Below the pieces are notes generated by a model. That model was not told where the DNA came from. It searched no databases and worked only from the letters and a program-made list of their open reading frames with translations. A stretch of 41,178 nucleotides of DNA, taken from Saccoglossus kowalevskii (Eukaryota; Hemichordata; Enteropneusta; Harrimaniidae). The position numbers and the translations under genes were made by a program. Positions 29,701-34,825 of the stretch are shown here, piece after piece. The number at the start of each line of letters is the position of its first letter. Positions within the stretch are counted from its first letter, which is position 1. The stretch covers positions 237,933 through 279,110 of the forward strand of contig NW_003126387.1 in NCBI RefSeq assembly GCF_000003605.2. Reading direction: 5' to 3'.

Positions 29701-30513
29701 CTCTCAATGTTGTGAAAATTATCTAGCCATCCATGACTGCAATCAAAGTCAATAGAATCAGGTTATTGTATTTATGAAACACATTTATAAGAACAGATTT
29801 GTTCACTTTTATTGTACAAACATCTCCAGTAGTCATTTTTGCTGCAATGTGTCATCTGAACTTCCATTCGTTGATTGTATTCACATACCTATTAATTTTT
29901 AGGTAGATTGTGCTGAAGAACAAGGAACTATCGGGGATATGCATATCAATCACTTGAAATTGAAGATGAAACATAAACTGTACAATGAACTTAATCTTGA
30001 GATTCCTGGCAGTGGTATGTATCCATATGTCTGAATTGCATTTCGCTTCTGCACTGCATTGTATTTCGTCCTTGTAATAAATATCTAGGCATTATTTTCA
30101 TGACCCAAGTTTTTTGAATGATTGAGAACCAACAATTCATGTGTAGTTGCTTCAATAGAAGCCATTGTACCATTTTAATACAAGGTTTCATACAACATTG
30201 TATAAATGTCCTAAAAATACTTTTTCTACATATGTACTATATGTGGTCTCATTTTGCTCTCTGTGCATATAAATTAATTCTTGTTTCGTTTGATGTAATT
30301 CAAGGTTGTGGCTACCAACACCTAGCAGAGCATCTAGGAATGCCTCCTGACGAAATCATGTATTTAACTCAAAATAATAATCCAGCTCGTGCTGTACTAG
30401 AGTGGTGGAGTAAGAGCAAAGAGACAACCATTTCAAACTTGCATAAATATTTGATAAAGATTGGTTATACAATGTTGGCAAAGGAGTTAGCTGATTATTA
30501 TAATCTTGAATGA
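8054..30513 (+). CDS. Trypsin-like peptidase / helical / coiled-coil / Death domain gene (eleven exons)
   Basis: Hand-assembled exons: 8054-8723, 11577-11708, 12762-12911, 13407-13610, 15922-16053, 19265-19360, 22072-22198, 24089-24277, 29020-29081, 29903-30014, 30305-30513. Every intron is GT..AG. All junctions are phase 1 except exon 9/10 (phase 0), and the frame closes on TGA at 30511-30513. If one surplus A in exon 7 is discounted the product is 693 residues: peptidase about 1-223, helical region 224-429, coiled coil about 430-530, polar linker to about 590, Death domain about 600-690. No signal peptide or membrane segment is visible, so it should be cytosolic or nuclear. An in-frame TAA at 8042-8044 supports the start. 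I infer a protease controlled by Death-domain assembly; I do not recognise the full protein. The weakest link is exon 1 to exon 2, which rests on phase, donor quality and the absence of a nearby poly(A) signal. Confidence 0.72.
8724..11576 (+). other. Intron 1
   Basis: The intron runs from GTAATG to TTATAG. It contains a transposon-like repeat at about 10385-11265 and otherwise AT-rich sequence without recognisable genes. If the peptidase were a separate gene, a poly(A) signal would be expected soon after 8752; none of the canonical form is visible through about 9100. Confidence 0.6.
10385..11265. mobile_element. Non-autonomous DNA-transposon-like repeat, copy 1
   Basis: The segment is bounded by C-rich stretches containing 'GAGTATAAG(C/T)CC' near 10420 and 11228. 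Its interior matches, in reverse complement, the element at 31497-32512: for example TTGGTTAACGAAAGACATGACC near 11045 against TGACCTGACGGGTC..AACCAAT near 32105, and the CATTCACGCTAGTC block. No coding capacity is visible. The ends are approximate. Confidence 0.6.
11577..11708 (+). CDS. Exon 2: start of helical region
   Basis: The acceptor is TTATAG|TT and the donor is CTGA|GTAAGT, a perfect consensus. In phase 1 it reads VIPEDGYENIITFLKDFSG.., about 44 residues of amphipathic helix. The first codon is shared with the last base of exon 1, giving Val. No domain family is recognised; the spacing of Leu, Ile and Phe suggests ARM/HEAT-like or other alpha-solenoid helices. Confidence 0.75.
12762..12911 (+). 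CDS. Exon 3: helical region
   Basis: Acceptor TTTTTCAG|AA and donor CTAG|GTATGT, phase 1 on both sides. It encodes 50 residues, including KVMKNQKLLAFMLNYFSL and VFLKYGVQIFDVLLEDLG, two hydrophobic amphipathic helices. It has the look of one helical-hairpin repeat of an alpha-solenoid. No catalytic or metal-binding residues stand out. Confidence 0.78.
13407..13610 (+). CDS. Exon 4: helical region with Cys/His-rich loop
   Basis: Acceptor CTATTGCAG|AC and donor CAAG|GTACAT, phase 1. It encodes 68 residues. The first third, DIVCCHPSICKGPHEEHND, is rich in Cys and His; the rest, ADIDTLCKILDCIKFSLNHA and HAFSCASRFAKLKQ, is helical. The Cys/His cluster could bind a metal, but the spacing fits no finger class I know. 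Confidence 0.75.
13611..15921 (+). other. Intron 4, mostly minisatellite
   Basis: The intron starts GTACAT and ends TTTCAG. Bases 13730-14010 hold degenerate forebears of the repeat unit (scattered 'CATGACC', 'GGTCA', 'CAACTACC'). The regular array fills 14014-15570. The remaining 350 bases to exon 5 are unique-looking AT-rich DNA with the repeat-family end 'ATGTCATTGACAGTGATTTG' near 15886. Confidence 0.75.
14014..15570 (+). repeat. 29-bp minisatellite with 13-unit higher-order period
   Basis: About 53 tandem units of a 29-bp consensus, CACCATCAATGTGGTCAATC followed by ATGGTAATT. Variants include an AATTTCGTCAATC form and units with CAACCACGG or CAACTGTGG. The rare-form block begins (TCAATTTCGT) at 14301, 14678 and 15055, spacings of exactly 377 bp, which is 13 x 29. 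Each unit contains ATGGT-aattc-ACCAT and can fold into a small hairpin. The unit length is not a multiple of three and the array is non-coding. Confidence 0.93.
15922..16053 (+). CDS. Exon 5: last exon of the helical region
   Basis: Acceptor ATGTTTCAG|AT and donor AATG|GTATAT, phase 1. It encodes 44 residues: DEISNNMRKGGYFSAAYNAI.. and RNLAADTFFYNFDFLN. A Gly-Gly-Tyr turn between two helices fits another helical hairpin. It follows the minisatellite intron directly. The donor runs into a short TA repeat. Confidence 0.75.
16243..17212 (+). repeat. Large direct repeat R1, copy 1 (intron 5)
   Basis: About 970 bp, from the GTGTGTGTCGAGCTGCATCT region to GCTGCTTGTTTTTAAATACA, repeated almost base for base at 19543-20531 in intron 6. 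It ends in a family with inverted 'AGCTCCGC' near 16932 and 'GCGGAGCTATCTC' near 17167. It contains dispersed 'AAGATGGCCGACTG' units. No protein-coding signal is visible. Confidence 0.88.
17640..18720 (+). repeat. Tandem diverged repeats with 'ATGGCCGACTGGCAGCCATC' core
   Basis: Three or more units of roughly 160-420 bp share TTTTGGACATGCTTTGTCAG, CAAACTTGGTACAT and ACATGTTAGGATACATGTCC. Each begins near GTCCGTCCGTGTGTC and 'CAGAGTCATATCTCAGAATC'. The repeated MFFENVVFWTCFVSFHSN-type translations at about 17860, 18001 and 18259 are by-products of the repeat, not genes. The family recurs at 22680-23520. Confidence 0.8.
18850..19245 (+). repeat. Duplicated intron segment before exon 6 (copy 1)
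   Basis: The 390 bases leading to exon 6 reappear at about 21425-21805 before exon 7. Shared blocks include CCAAGAGTCAAACAAAAATG, CTCATTGCCAGCAATGACTG and GATAAACTTTGGCATTAA. A third partial copy is at 27338-27400. These copies mark the segmental duplication that created the extra coiled-coil exons. Confidence 0.82.
19265..19360 (+). CDS. Exon 6: coiled-coil exon (intact copy)
   Basis: Acceptor TTTTCAG|TC and donor CACG|GTGAGT, phase 1. It encodes 32 residues, VKLEKLEQSQIDIQATSEEK and on to IIEGLH, a highly charged coiled coil. It is clearly paralogous to exon 7: the KLEKL..S.I..Q.T.EEKIKEK pattern is shared, and the intron sequence after the donor (GTGAGTTTGGTG.., then CTGGCAGTCTGGTGTGG) is nearly identical in both. 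Because the exon is 1-1 symmetric, it can be duplicated, skipped or repeated without shifting the frame. Confidence 0.8.
19543..20531 (+). repeat. Large direct repeat R1, copy 2 (intron 6)
   Basis: Near-identical to 16243-17212 in the same orientation. It differs by scattered substitutions and by a short extra tandem copy of CGACTTTGTCATATCAT near 20265. High identity over nearly 1 kb implies a recent duplication relative to the surrounding repeats. Confidence 0.87.
20470..21130 (-). mobile_element. Non-LTR (LINE) reverse transcriptase fragment
   Basis: On the minus strand, broken frames carry ordered non-LTR RT motifs: a VDFSKAFD block near 21060-21105, a YQGC..L..FLFSFFINEL-like block near 20890-20950, then LLFADDVTMFS (20790-20826) with the FADD catalytic pair, and NIEKTKVIAF downstream. 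Stops and frameshifts separate them. No endonuclease domain or poly(A) tail is seen, so it is an internal fragment. Confidence 0.85.
21425..21805 (+). repeat. Duplicated intron segment before exon 7 (copy 2)
   Basis: Copy of 18850-19245; see that entry for the shared blocks. It ends before a different repeat ('AGTCCCTGTGCGGATGTAGT' and following, 21842-22020) that separates it from exon 7. That repeat begins AGTCCC and has GGGGACTTAT nearby, a short inverted start, and ends in GTCATTGACAATGACTTG. Confidence 0.8.
22072..22198 (+). CDS. Exon 7: coiled-coil exon with a one-base frameshift
   Basis: Acceptor TTTTCAG|GC and donor CAGG|GTGAGT. The exon is 127 bases; 126 would keep the phase-1 pattern of its neighbours. 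The surplus base is in an A6 run at 22138-22143, where the paralogous exon 6 and the coding pattern expect one A fewer. As written, the frame meets TAG at 22167-22169. Before the run it reads GKLEKLQKSMIVMQDTLEEK; after it, in the +1 frame, SEIVQLNRKTSRMKEEQ continues the coiled coil up to a correct donor. This may be a homopolymer sequencing error, a true allelic frameshift, or an exon that is normally skipped: exon 6 to 8 splicing stays in frame. Confidence 0.7.
22612..22665 (+). pseudogene. Broken copy of exon 8
   Basis: A good acceptor (CTCACAG) precedes 54 bases nearly identical to the start of exon 8 (EKGLKESQDSYKKKIDEL). The match ends after GAACTAA, where sequence from the 'GATTGAT..GAGTTCAAACTTCAC' repeat begins. 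No donor follows, so it should be skipped. An inclusion event would read into repeat sequence. Confidence 0.85.
22680..23530 (+). repeat. Tandem diverged repeats ('GGCCGAAAATGCAT' family)
   Basis: Three units of roughly 300 bp share ATTTTCACCATTCCGGACCC, GGATCTCAGTTATGCATGGA, CATTAAACATAATAG and 'ATGGCCGACTGGCGG'. They lie between the two local duplication units and are related to 17640-18720. Short open frames in them are repeat by-products. Confidence 0.8.
23535..24150 (+). repeat. Local duplication unit, copy 2 (broken exon-7 copy plus intact exon 8)
   Basis: Second copy of 21950-22667. Relative to copy 1 it lacks about 119 bases spanning the 3' part of the exon-7-type exon and its donor; the spacing from exon-7 acceptor to exon-8 acceptor is 540 bases in copy 1 and 421 here. 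Confidence 0.86.
23668..23700 (+). pseudogene. Truncated copy of exon 7
   Basis: The TTTTCAG acceptor and first 33 bases (GKLEKLQKSKI) match exon 7, then the sequence jumps to GTCCTCTGGCAGTCTGG, which is normally intronic. The donor is gone, so this exon cannot be spliced in normally. With the frameshifted copy at 22072 there is no fully intact exon-7-type copy in the window. Confidence 0.85.
24089..24277 (+). CDS. Exon 8: coiled coil running into an acidic linker
   Basis: Acceptor CTCACAG|AA and donor GATG|GTAAGC, phase 1. It encodes 63 residues: EKALKESQDSYKKKIDELKE, then DKLHQDLLNQLEQLQ as the last heptads, then a polar Ser/Glu/Asn-rich linker. A broken upstream copy exists at 22612. This is the intact one and the only exon-8-type copy with a usable donor. 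Confidence 0.8.
24420..25065 (+). mobile_element. DIRS-like retrotransposon fragment (gag-like region)
   Basis: GC-rich, Ser/Pro/Arg-rich broken frames contrast sharply with the AT-rich intron. The start (GGTGGAGGTACCGATATTTT, then 'CTCACAGTCTGTTTTTTCAG') is shared with a second copy at 26813-26890. The latter part reads LRAELLERIIVRAQDSGHLG and ATTVLRDAALDARVFAYSSK, resembling the capsid-like ORF1 of DIRS elements. It is assigned with the help of copy 2, which carries an RT N-terminal motif. Stops and frame changes show it is dead. Confidence 0.6.
25078..25174. repeat. 97-bp near-perfect hairpin
   Basis: The left arm (CGGAG.CTATGGTGGGTA..TGAAC.TA.GTGAAT) pairs with the right arm (ATTCAC.TA.GTTCA.TACCCACCATAG.CTCCG). 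The tip has its own inverted pair, GGGTTC and GAACCC. A related segment in the opposite orientation is at 25424-25490. It sits directly after the TAG that ends the DIRS-like frame. Such complementary regions are expected in DIRS elements. Confidence 0.82.
25200..25396. repeat. Inverted repeat arm, left (partner 25985-26160)
   Basis: The sequence from AACCAGAGTGATTG to ATTGCTGATTAATGCCTACA is the reverse complement, with some differences, of 25985-26160 on the far side of the assembly gap. Shared pieces include CTTGGGGTCATGGGGCTTCC and its complement near 26040-26063. The two arms form a foldback of about 190 bp with the gap inside. Confidence 0.85.
25565..25984. other. Assembly gap (420 N)
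   Basis: A run of 420 N lies between two arms of an inverted repeat. The gap probably exists because the foldback resisted assembly, and its stated length may be arbitrary. Any frame crossing it is meaningless. Confidence 0.99.
25985..26160. repeat. Inverted repeat arm, right
   Basis: Reverse complement of 25200-25396. Similarity ends near TTTTTTCTCTGCC at about 26155, after which the sequence leads into the second DIRS-like copy. Confidence 0.83.
26160..27290 (+). mobile_element. DIRS-like retrotransposon, 5' part (copy 2)
   Basis: A leader region (26160-26740) is followed by an ATG at 26747 and a Ser/Arg-rich start, MSGKSSRSATSTLCTGTSSK. Farther on, broken frames read PFRTQIAPV and then SRKVEAIRQKADSLLEKGAI (27207-27266). 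That last string, with 'LL.KGAI', is the motif just before the RT domain in DIRS-like elements. The copy stops at about 27290-27338, where gene-derived sequence begins. No tyrosine recombinase is visible in the window. Confidence 0.62.
27338..27442 (+). pseudogene. Decayed copy of exon 6 with its acceptor
   Basis: Bases 27338-27400 copy the intron end before exon 6, through TTTTTAATTTTCAG, and 27401-27442 copy the first 42 bases of the exon. In the gene's frame the second codon is TAG (27403-27405). After ATATACAA the copy is interrupted by CAGTGTTCTCC.. (27445). It is a fourth copy of the coiled-coil exon type and is out of the splicing order, lying after exon 8. Confidence 0.85.
27445..27610. 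mobile_element. Possible hAT-like transposon end
   Basis: The sequence starts CAGTGTTCTCCACGTGGAG, similar to the CAGTGTT(T/C).CC ends of hAT transposons, and is followed by GC-rich 'GCGCCCCTCC' and 'GCGCCCTCC' stretches unlike the surroundings. It interrupts the decayed exon-6 copy. I did not find a matching opposite end, so extent and class are uncertain. Confidence 0.4.
27830..28400. repeat. Dispersed 'AAACTTGG.ACATAGATG' repeats
   Basis: Two units at about 27845 and 27960 share TCAA(A/T)(G/C)AAACTTGG with the arrays at 30785-31495 and 34225-34375. 28130-28320 contains an inverted pair of ACTCAAATTTTAATTAACA-like and TTAATTAAAATTTGAGTCA-like sequence. No gene is seen. Confidence 0.65.
28542..28937. 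mobile_element. 396-bp inverted-repeat element (MITE-like) carrying telomere-like repeats
   Basis: The terminal inverted repeats are 32 bp with two mismatches; the inner 26 bp (28548-28573 and 28906-28931) are perfect complements. The element is flanked by a perfect 9-bp direct duplication, GTTCTTTTT, at 28533-28541 and 28938-28946. A 9-bp duplication suggests a Mutator-like transposase. The left interior holds (CCCTAA)n with CCTAAA variants at 28586-28636; the right holds three copies of a 'TTTAGTGTTTTTCGACAGG' unit. There is no coding capacity. It lies in intron 8. Confidence 0.85.
29020..29081 (+). CDS. Exon 9: short linker exon
   Basis: Acceptor TTTTTCCAG|GT and donor GATCAG|GTAAAT. It enters in phase 1 and leaves in phase 0, the only non-phase-1 junction of the gene. 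It encodes about 21 residues, GQRRHTGNFQPASTLPLTADQ in effect, basic then Pro/Thr-rich. It is short, so support is mainly that both sites and phases fit. It lies about 80 bases after the inverted-repeat element with telomere-like repeats. Confidence 0.62.
29903..30014 (+). CDS. Exon 10: first part of the Death domain
   Basis: Acceptor TTTTTAG|GT (phase 0) and donor AGTG|GTATGT (phase 1). It reads VDCAEEQGTIGDMHINHLKL and then MKHKLYNELNLEIPGSG. The helix around LKLKMKHKLYNELN matches helix 1 of a Death domain, and the GSG turn leads to the conserved 'W/Y..LA..LG' helix in exon 11. An intron inside the Death domain in phase 1 is plausible but unremarkable. Confidence 0.75.
30305..30513 (+). 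CDS. Exon 11: Death domain core and stop codon
   Basis: Acceptor TTCAAG|GT, phase 1, ending with TGA at 30511-30513. It carries the hallmark Death-domain pattern: YQHLAEHLGMPPDEIMYL (helices 2-3), NNNPARAVLEWW (helix 4, with the invariant Trp), then SNLHKYLIKIGYTMLAKELADY (helices 5-6). The W-S-K-S-K-E-T-T-I-S-N-L segment recalls the IRAK/MyD88/UNC5 class, but I cannot assign a subfamily. Death domains bind each other to build signalling platforms. No AATAAA or ATTAAA is visible in the next 250 bases, so the 3' end is undefined. Confidence 0.88.
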
Positions 30514-30784
30514 AGACCAAATAATTCACCCAAACTGTACAGAATTATGCTAATGTGGTTGATTTTAATTTGTGTGTGTGTACTTGGACTGCTATATGTT
30601 GCAAGGACAAAAATACAGATATATACAAACTTCCGAGAACATGCACACCCTCCGATAACCTTTTTCATAGTCCTCGGGAAAACATAATTTATATTATCAG
30701 ATATTCAACTTTTATTTACCGGTATTTAAACTTAATACTTATTATAAGTGTATCTGTGTGTATGTGTGTCCGTCTCTTACACTG
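30514..30784 (+). other. Sequence after the Death-domain gene, 3' end undefined
   Basis: The 3' UTR must begin here, but no AATAAA or ATTAAA is visible. The DNA is AT-rich with a TATCTGTGTGTATGTGTG simple repeat near 30750. Either a variant signal is used or the transcript extends into the repeats that follow. Confidence 0.5.
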
Positions 30785-31496
30785 ATATCTCAAGGACCAT
30801 ACATCTGTGTTTGATGAAACTTGGTGCATAGATGCTCTTGGCCAATGTGCAGATTTGATTATGTTTTGGTAAAAATCCATGCATATTATTTACCTAATTT
30901 GCATGATAATTAGCTATTTTTTAGCTGTTCCATGACTGTTCCTCTGATATCTAAAGAACCACTCAATGAATTTTGATGAAACTTGGCACATAGATGTTCT
31001 GAACTAATGCGCAGATTTGATTATCGGCTTTTTTACTGATATCTTAAGTACTAATCATCACATTCCAATAAAACTTTGTACATGGATGTCATAGGACACT
31101 ACACAGACCTGATAGTTTTTAGGGTAATACGAGTACATATTAATTACCTAATTTGTATAATTAATTAATTTTCAGCTTTTGATATTTCAAGTACTAATCA
31201 TCACATTTCAATGAAACTTGGTTACAAAGATACTCTAGCAGTATGCAGAGATCGATTGTTTTTTTTTGGTAAATATGTGTGTATATGAATCACCTAATTT
31301 GCATAATTACATGTAGTTAATTTTCAGCTTTTCCACTGACATCAACTGCTAAGAGTCACATTTCAATTAAACTTGATACATAGATCCTGGATATGCAGAG
31401 ACCTGATGAGTTTTTTGAGTAAATATTTGTGCATATTAATCACCTAATTTGCATAATTAGTTATTTTTTAGCTTTTCGCCTGATATCTCAAGTACT
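30785..31496 (+). repeat. Tandem array of about 150-bp units
   Basis: Four to five diverged units share CTGATATCTCAAG(T/G)AC, CATTTCAATGAAACTTGG, ACATAGATG, CAGA(C/T)(C/T)TGAT and 'CCTAATTTGCATAATTAGTT'. The array continues at 32512-32630 after an insertion, and one more unit is at 34225-34375. It is non-coding. Confidence 0.85.
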
Positions 31497-32512
31497 ACCG
31501 GATTCTGCCGTAAATTCGCCCATTCAAAAAATCGCCCTGTGCGGTTTCACACCTTGTGGGCCCTTATTTGGGGTTCAAAATTTCAAAAAATGATCATCGG
31601 CTTATATTTTCTTTAACAAACCACCTACGCCGATTTTCAACTCCAGCAGTTGGACTACCCAAAACAAAAGAAACTATTTCAGAAGCTAATCTAAAATTTT
31701 ATACATTATTTTTCTTGCTGGATTAAAAAGTAGACTGTGGATCTTTCTCCAAAAAGTCACATTAATGAACCTTGTGCACCAAATACAATTATTTTGTTTC
31801 AATTTATTAGTAACGAAAATATATTCTTAAAAAAGTCTCAAATAAAAACGAACACAACTGCATTGCTTAGTAGTAAATGATAGTGGTAGCACAATTCGGT
31901 CATGCTGCGTTTTACAATTGTTGATTATTACCTAGTAATGATTATAATAACGTAAAAAAATAAATTTGTTGGATTGTTATGAAATGCAAATAAATTTATT
32001 AAACAACTTATTTCATCGTAAGTGAATGATTCCAATTGCATTTTCAGTGCTCGATGCTGTAGAAATGAATATCCGCCATGTTTTGACCTGGGATGGTGTT
32101 CTTTGACCTGACGGGTCAAATCGCTAATTAACCAATGAAAATGATGGATGATGCCAACGTGTTCAAATTACCATAGCTCATTTAAATGTGTTATTGAACG
32201 CAGCACTGAAGAGATTTGCCGATGTTGTTGTACGATCTTTTGGCTTGGATTTGTGGCATGATTTGTTTTTAAATAAAAAAATTAGTTGTTTTCAAAAGAT
32301 AAACTGAGCATTTGAAGAATAATTTAACATTGTTTACAGCGATAACAGCTCATTGTCAAAACGAAGCTTACCCATTCACGCTAGTCGCAATAAAAAATCA
32401 ATACTCTTGAATAGGCGTCAATGACTATGGTAAAATTCTTAGGCATCAGAAAAGATTAAAATAACACCTTAAAACACTGCCGAATAATCGCCCTTTACGA
32501 CAAAATCATGTA
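31497..32512. mobile_element. Non-autonomous DNA-transposon-like repeat, copy 2 (inverted relative to copy 1)
   Basis: It splits a tandem-repeat unit: CTCAAGTACTA on the left continues as TAATCACATTTCAATG on the right, with TA at both edges. The ends are imperfect inverted repeats, GATTCTGCCGTAAA near 31501 and the complement of GATTTTGTCGTAAA near 32495-32508. The interior matches 10385-11265 in reverse complement. No transposase frame is seen, so it would need a helper in trans. Confidence 0.7.
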
Positions 32513-32641
32513 ATAATCACATTTCAATGAAACTTGCGACATATATCTTCTAGAACTAAACAGAGACCTGATTAGTTTGGGGGCATTACAAGAACAACAT
32601 GCTAATAACCTAGCCACAAAAAACAGAGTTGCTGAGGCAGT

Positions 32642-33271
32642 AGTAGCGTTCACGCACCCAGTTCCTTAGCACGGGCTAAGAGGTCAAATACCTTAGTCCG
32701 TGCTAAGAAAACGTACGTGAACGCTTAGCACGGGCTAAGAAATGCTAAGTAAGGATTAAATCTGATCTGTTTTTAATACCCGGTCCAAACCATTAGCATG
32801 GGCAAACGAAGTGTGCGTGAACGCTTAGCTCGGGCTAATCACCAAAAACGCCACTGTATTCAATGTTCATTTGGGCGATTTACTATCATATTCATAACTA
32901 TTGATTTCGGCATGCCATTCCCGACATGAGAATCAACGCGAGCACATCTACGGACATTGTTCTTGAGAAAAAATAAACTAACGATGAGACCCTATGTTAC
33001 TTCCTGTTATTCTGCAATCTGCACTTGAACTTGGTATTGTTTTATAACTGTGGAACTAACATGTACACCTTCATATCTACTAGTACTATACTGAGCAATC
33101 ATAGTTAAAATTACGGAAGATTTTGTATATTTTTAATAAGTTTGGGAGTTCCTTAGCACGTACTAAGCACTGTTCCTTCCCGTGCGTGGACGCAATAAGG
33201 TCTATCCGATATGCAAACATACAAGATAAGCTTAAATCTTAGCCCGTACTTCGTGTAGCGTGAACACTACT
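32642..33271. mobile_element. Inverted-repeat element with palindromic CTTAGC..GGGCTAAG motifs
   Basis: The ends are AGTAGCGTTCACGC (32642-32655) and its near complement GCGTGAACACTACT (33258-33271), one mismatch apart. Just inside both ends lies CGGGCTAAG or its complement. The interior carries repeated imperfect palindromes of the form TTAGCACGGGCTAA near 32668, 32692, 32729, 32827 and 33155. It is about 630 bp, non-coding and MITE- or foldback-like. Confidence 0.7.
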
Positions 33272-33618
33272 AGTTACTCGGGTGCGATAAAATGTCAACG
33301 TCATGTGGAGTTCGTTTACTTTTTTTTGATTTGGGTTGTAAAAAGTTAGATTAGAAGGCAATGCCTAAGACAAAGTACTCATAAATACTTTCTTACGTGT
33401 GAAACTATTTTTTTGTTTTTCACGATGTATATATATACGATATATACTCTATAATTATGACAATAAACATATACTGTTGAAAATGTTATTTAGTTTAGAG
33501 CTCCATGGAGTTGTCTTTAACGTCATATTTTAAAATGAGTATTCAATCTGGAACGACCTCTTCACTTCGCTCTTACGTGTAGGGATATGCAAATGTGACC
33601 TTTATGCAGTCTTAGTCT

Positions 33619-33654
33619 TATAAAAACAACTGGTGTCCAGTTGAATTTTCAGTT
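33619..33654 (+). promoter_or_regulatory. TATA box and initiator of the small tudor-knot gene
   Basis: TATAAAAA starts at 33619 and an initiator-like TTTCAGTTA places a start A at 33651, 32 bases downstream, the expected spacing. Translation would begin 69 bases after that, at ATG 33720. No intron is needed between them. Confidence 0.65.
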
Positions 33655-33719
33655 ACGGCATTTTGTCAAACTTATAGAAGCGTACATAATTTGTTAATTT
33701 TTCCCGTAATTGTATCAGT

Positions 33720-33917
33720 ATGGCCACTTTCACATATGAACAGGGAGACATCATCGAGGCAGTTGATGGAGCGAATCGATGGGCGGTTGCCAAAGTACGA
33801 CAAATCCACGAAGACAGTAACACAAAAGTGACTGTTCCAGGGTGGTCAAAACGTTATGATGTGTCTCTCCCGTCTGATATTGTGTGCCAGAAAACTCCTG
33901 TAACTGAGAGAAAGTGA
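33720..33917 (+). CDS. Small tudor-knot / chromo-barrel-like protein (65 aa)
   Basis: The product is a single small beta-barrel-like domain. Residues about 6-55 read YEQGDIIEAVDGANRWAVAK and then VTVPGWSKRYDVSLPSDIV. The pattern 'GD.(I/V).A.D...W..A.V..I........V...GW..R.D..' is that of tudor-knot/chromo-barrel domains (MSL3/EAF3 class), which often bind methyl-lysine or nucleic acid. The whole protein is barely more than the domain, whereas known family members are much longer. It has a good TATA/Inr promoter 100 bases upstream and an in-frame TGA at 33915-33917. It could also be a first exon: a weak GT at 33900 could serve as donor. A single-exon gene or retained exon is my best reading. 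Confidence 0.62.
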   Translation: MATFTYEQGDIIEAVDGANRWAVAKVRQIHEDSNTKVTVPGWSKRYDVSLPSDIVCQKTPVTERK

Positions 33918-34224
33918 AATACTTATTTCCGTTTATATTGTTCTATTTTAAATGATCATGAAAAATGTGTATGATTTCTGTACGATCGTGATATAGTAAA
34001 ACAAACGCACACTCCTGACTCCACGTGATTTTCTAAACTGACAGGTCAATCGATGTCTAAAAGTACCGTAGTTCCAGTCAGTACACATTTGTTTACACAT
34101 TGTTGTGTGGCATAAGATAACAATCTTTATAACTAATTACATAAGACTAATGTCCTGATCATAAACTGATAACCAAGTGAGGAAGTGGGGTAAATTTGTT
34201 TAATGGGTTGTTCCCGTAATGGTA

Positions 34225-34375
34225 AATAATTTTGCTTATTAATTACCTAATTTGCATAATCAGTTAATTTTTTGCTGTTCCATGATTGTCCTACTGATAT
34301 CTGTAGAACAACTCATTGATTTTGATGAAACTTGGTACATAGATGCTCTGAACTAATGTGCAGATTTAGATTCTC
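34225..34375 (+). repeat. Isolated unit of the 30785-type tandem repeat
   Basis: Contains ATTACCTAATTTGCATAATC, GTTCCATGATTGTCC, GATATCTGTAGAAC and TTGATGAAACTTGGTACATA as in the array at 30785-31496. It separates the small tudor-knot gene from the AT-rich frame at 34826. Confidence 0.75.
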
Positions 34376-34825
34376 TCAGCACACGGTAGTTCTTTCTAAG
34401 CTTTCTTTGATTTTTTATTCTGCTCAGCAATCACTCTTTTAACTAGAAAGTGGCAGTTAGGTAGCTTAATAATGTTATGCATGATATACTGGTTATCAAG
34501 TATCCTTTTTTGGGATGCCTGGCAGTGGGTGAGAGTGTGTCTACTCGATTTAAGGTAGCAGGCAGCAGGAATTTTTATTTCAATTATTCAAATTCTTACA
34601 GTGCAATGTTAATTAATAAAAATATTCCATATAATGAATATTTAATTTACTGAAAATTTTGAAATTTTTGGTAAGATAGTTTGATGTTTGATGTTTATTT
34701 ACAATACTGTGTTGTAATTTTATTTTTTTCACATGCTACTCTGTTGCATCAGTATATAAAGCAAAGGAAATTCAATACCTGAATGGTATTTTTAATAAAT
34801 TATTAATCTTGAACTAAGAATTTTA

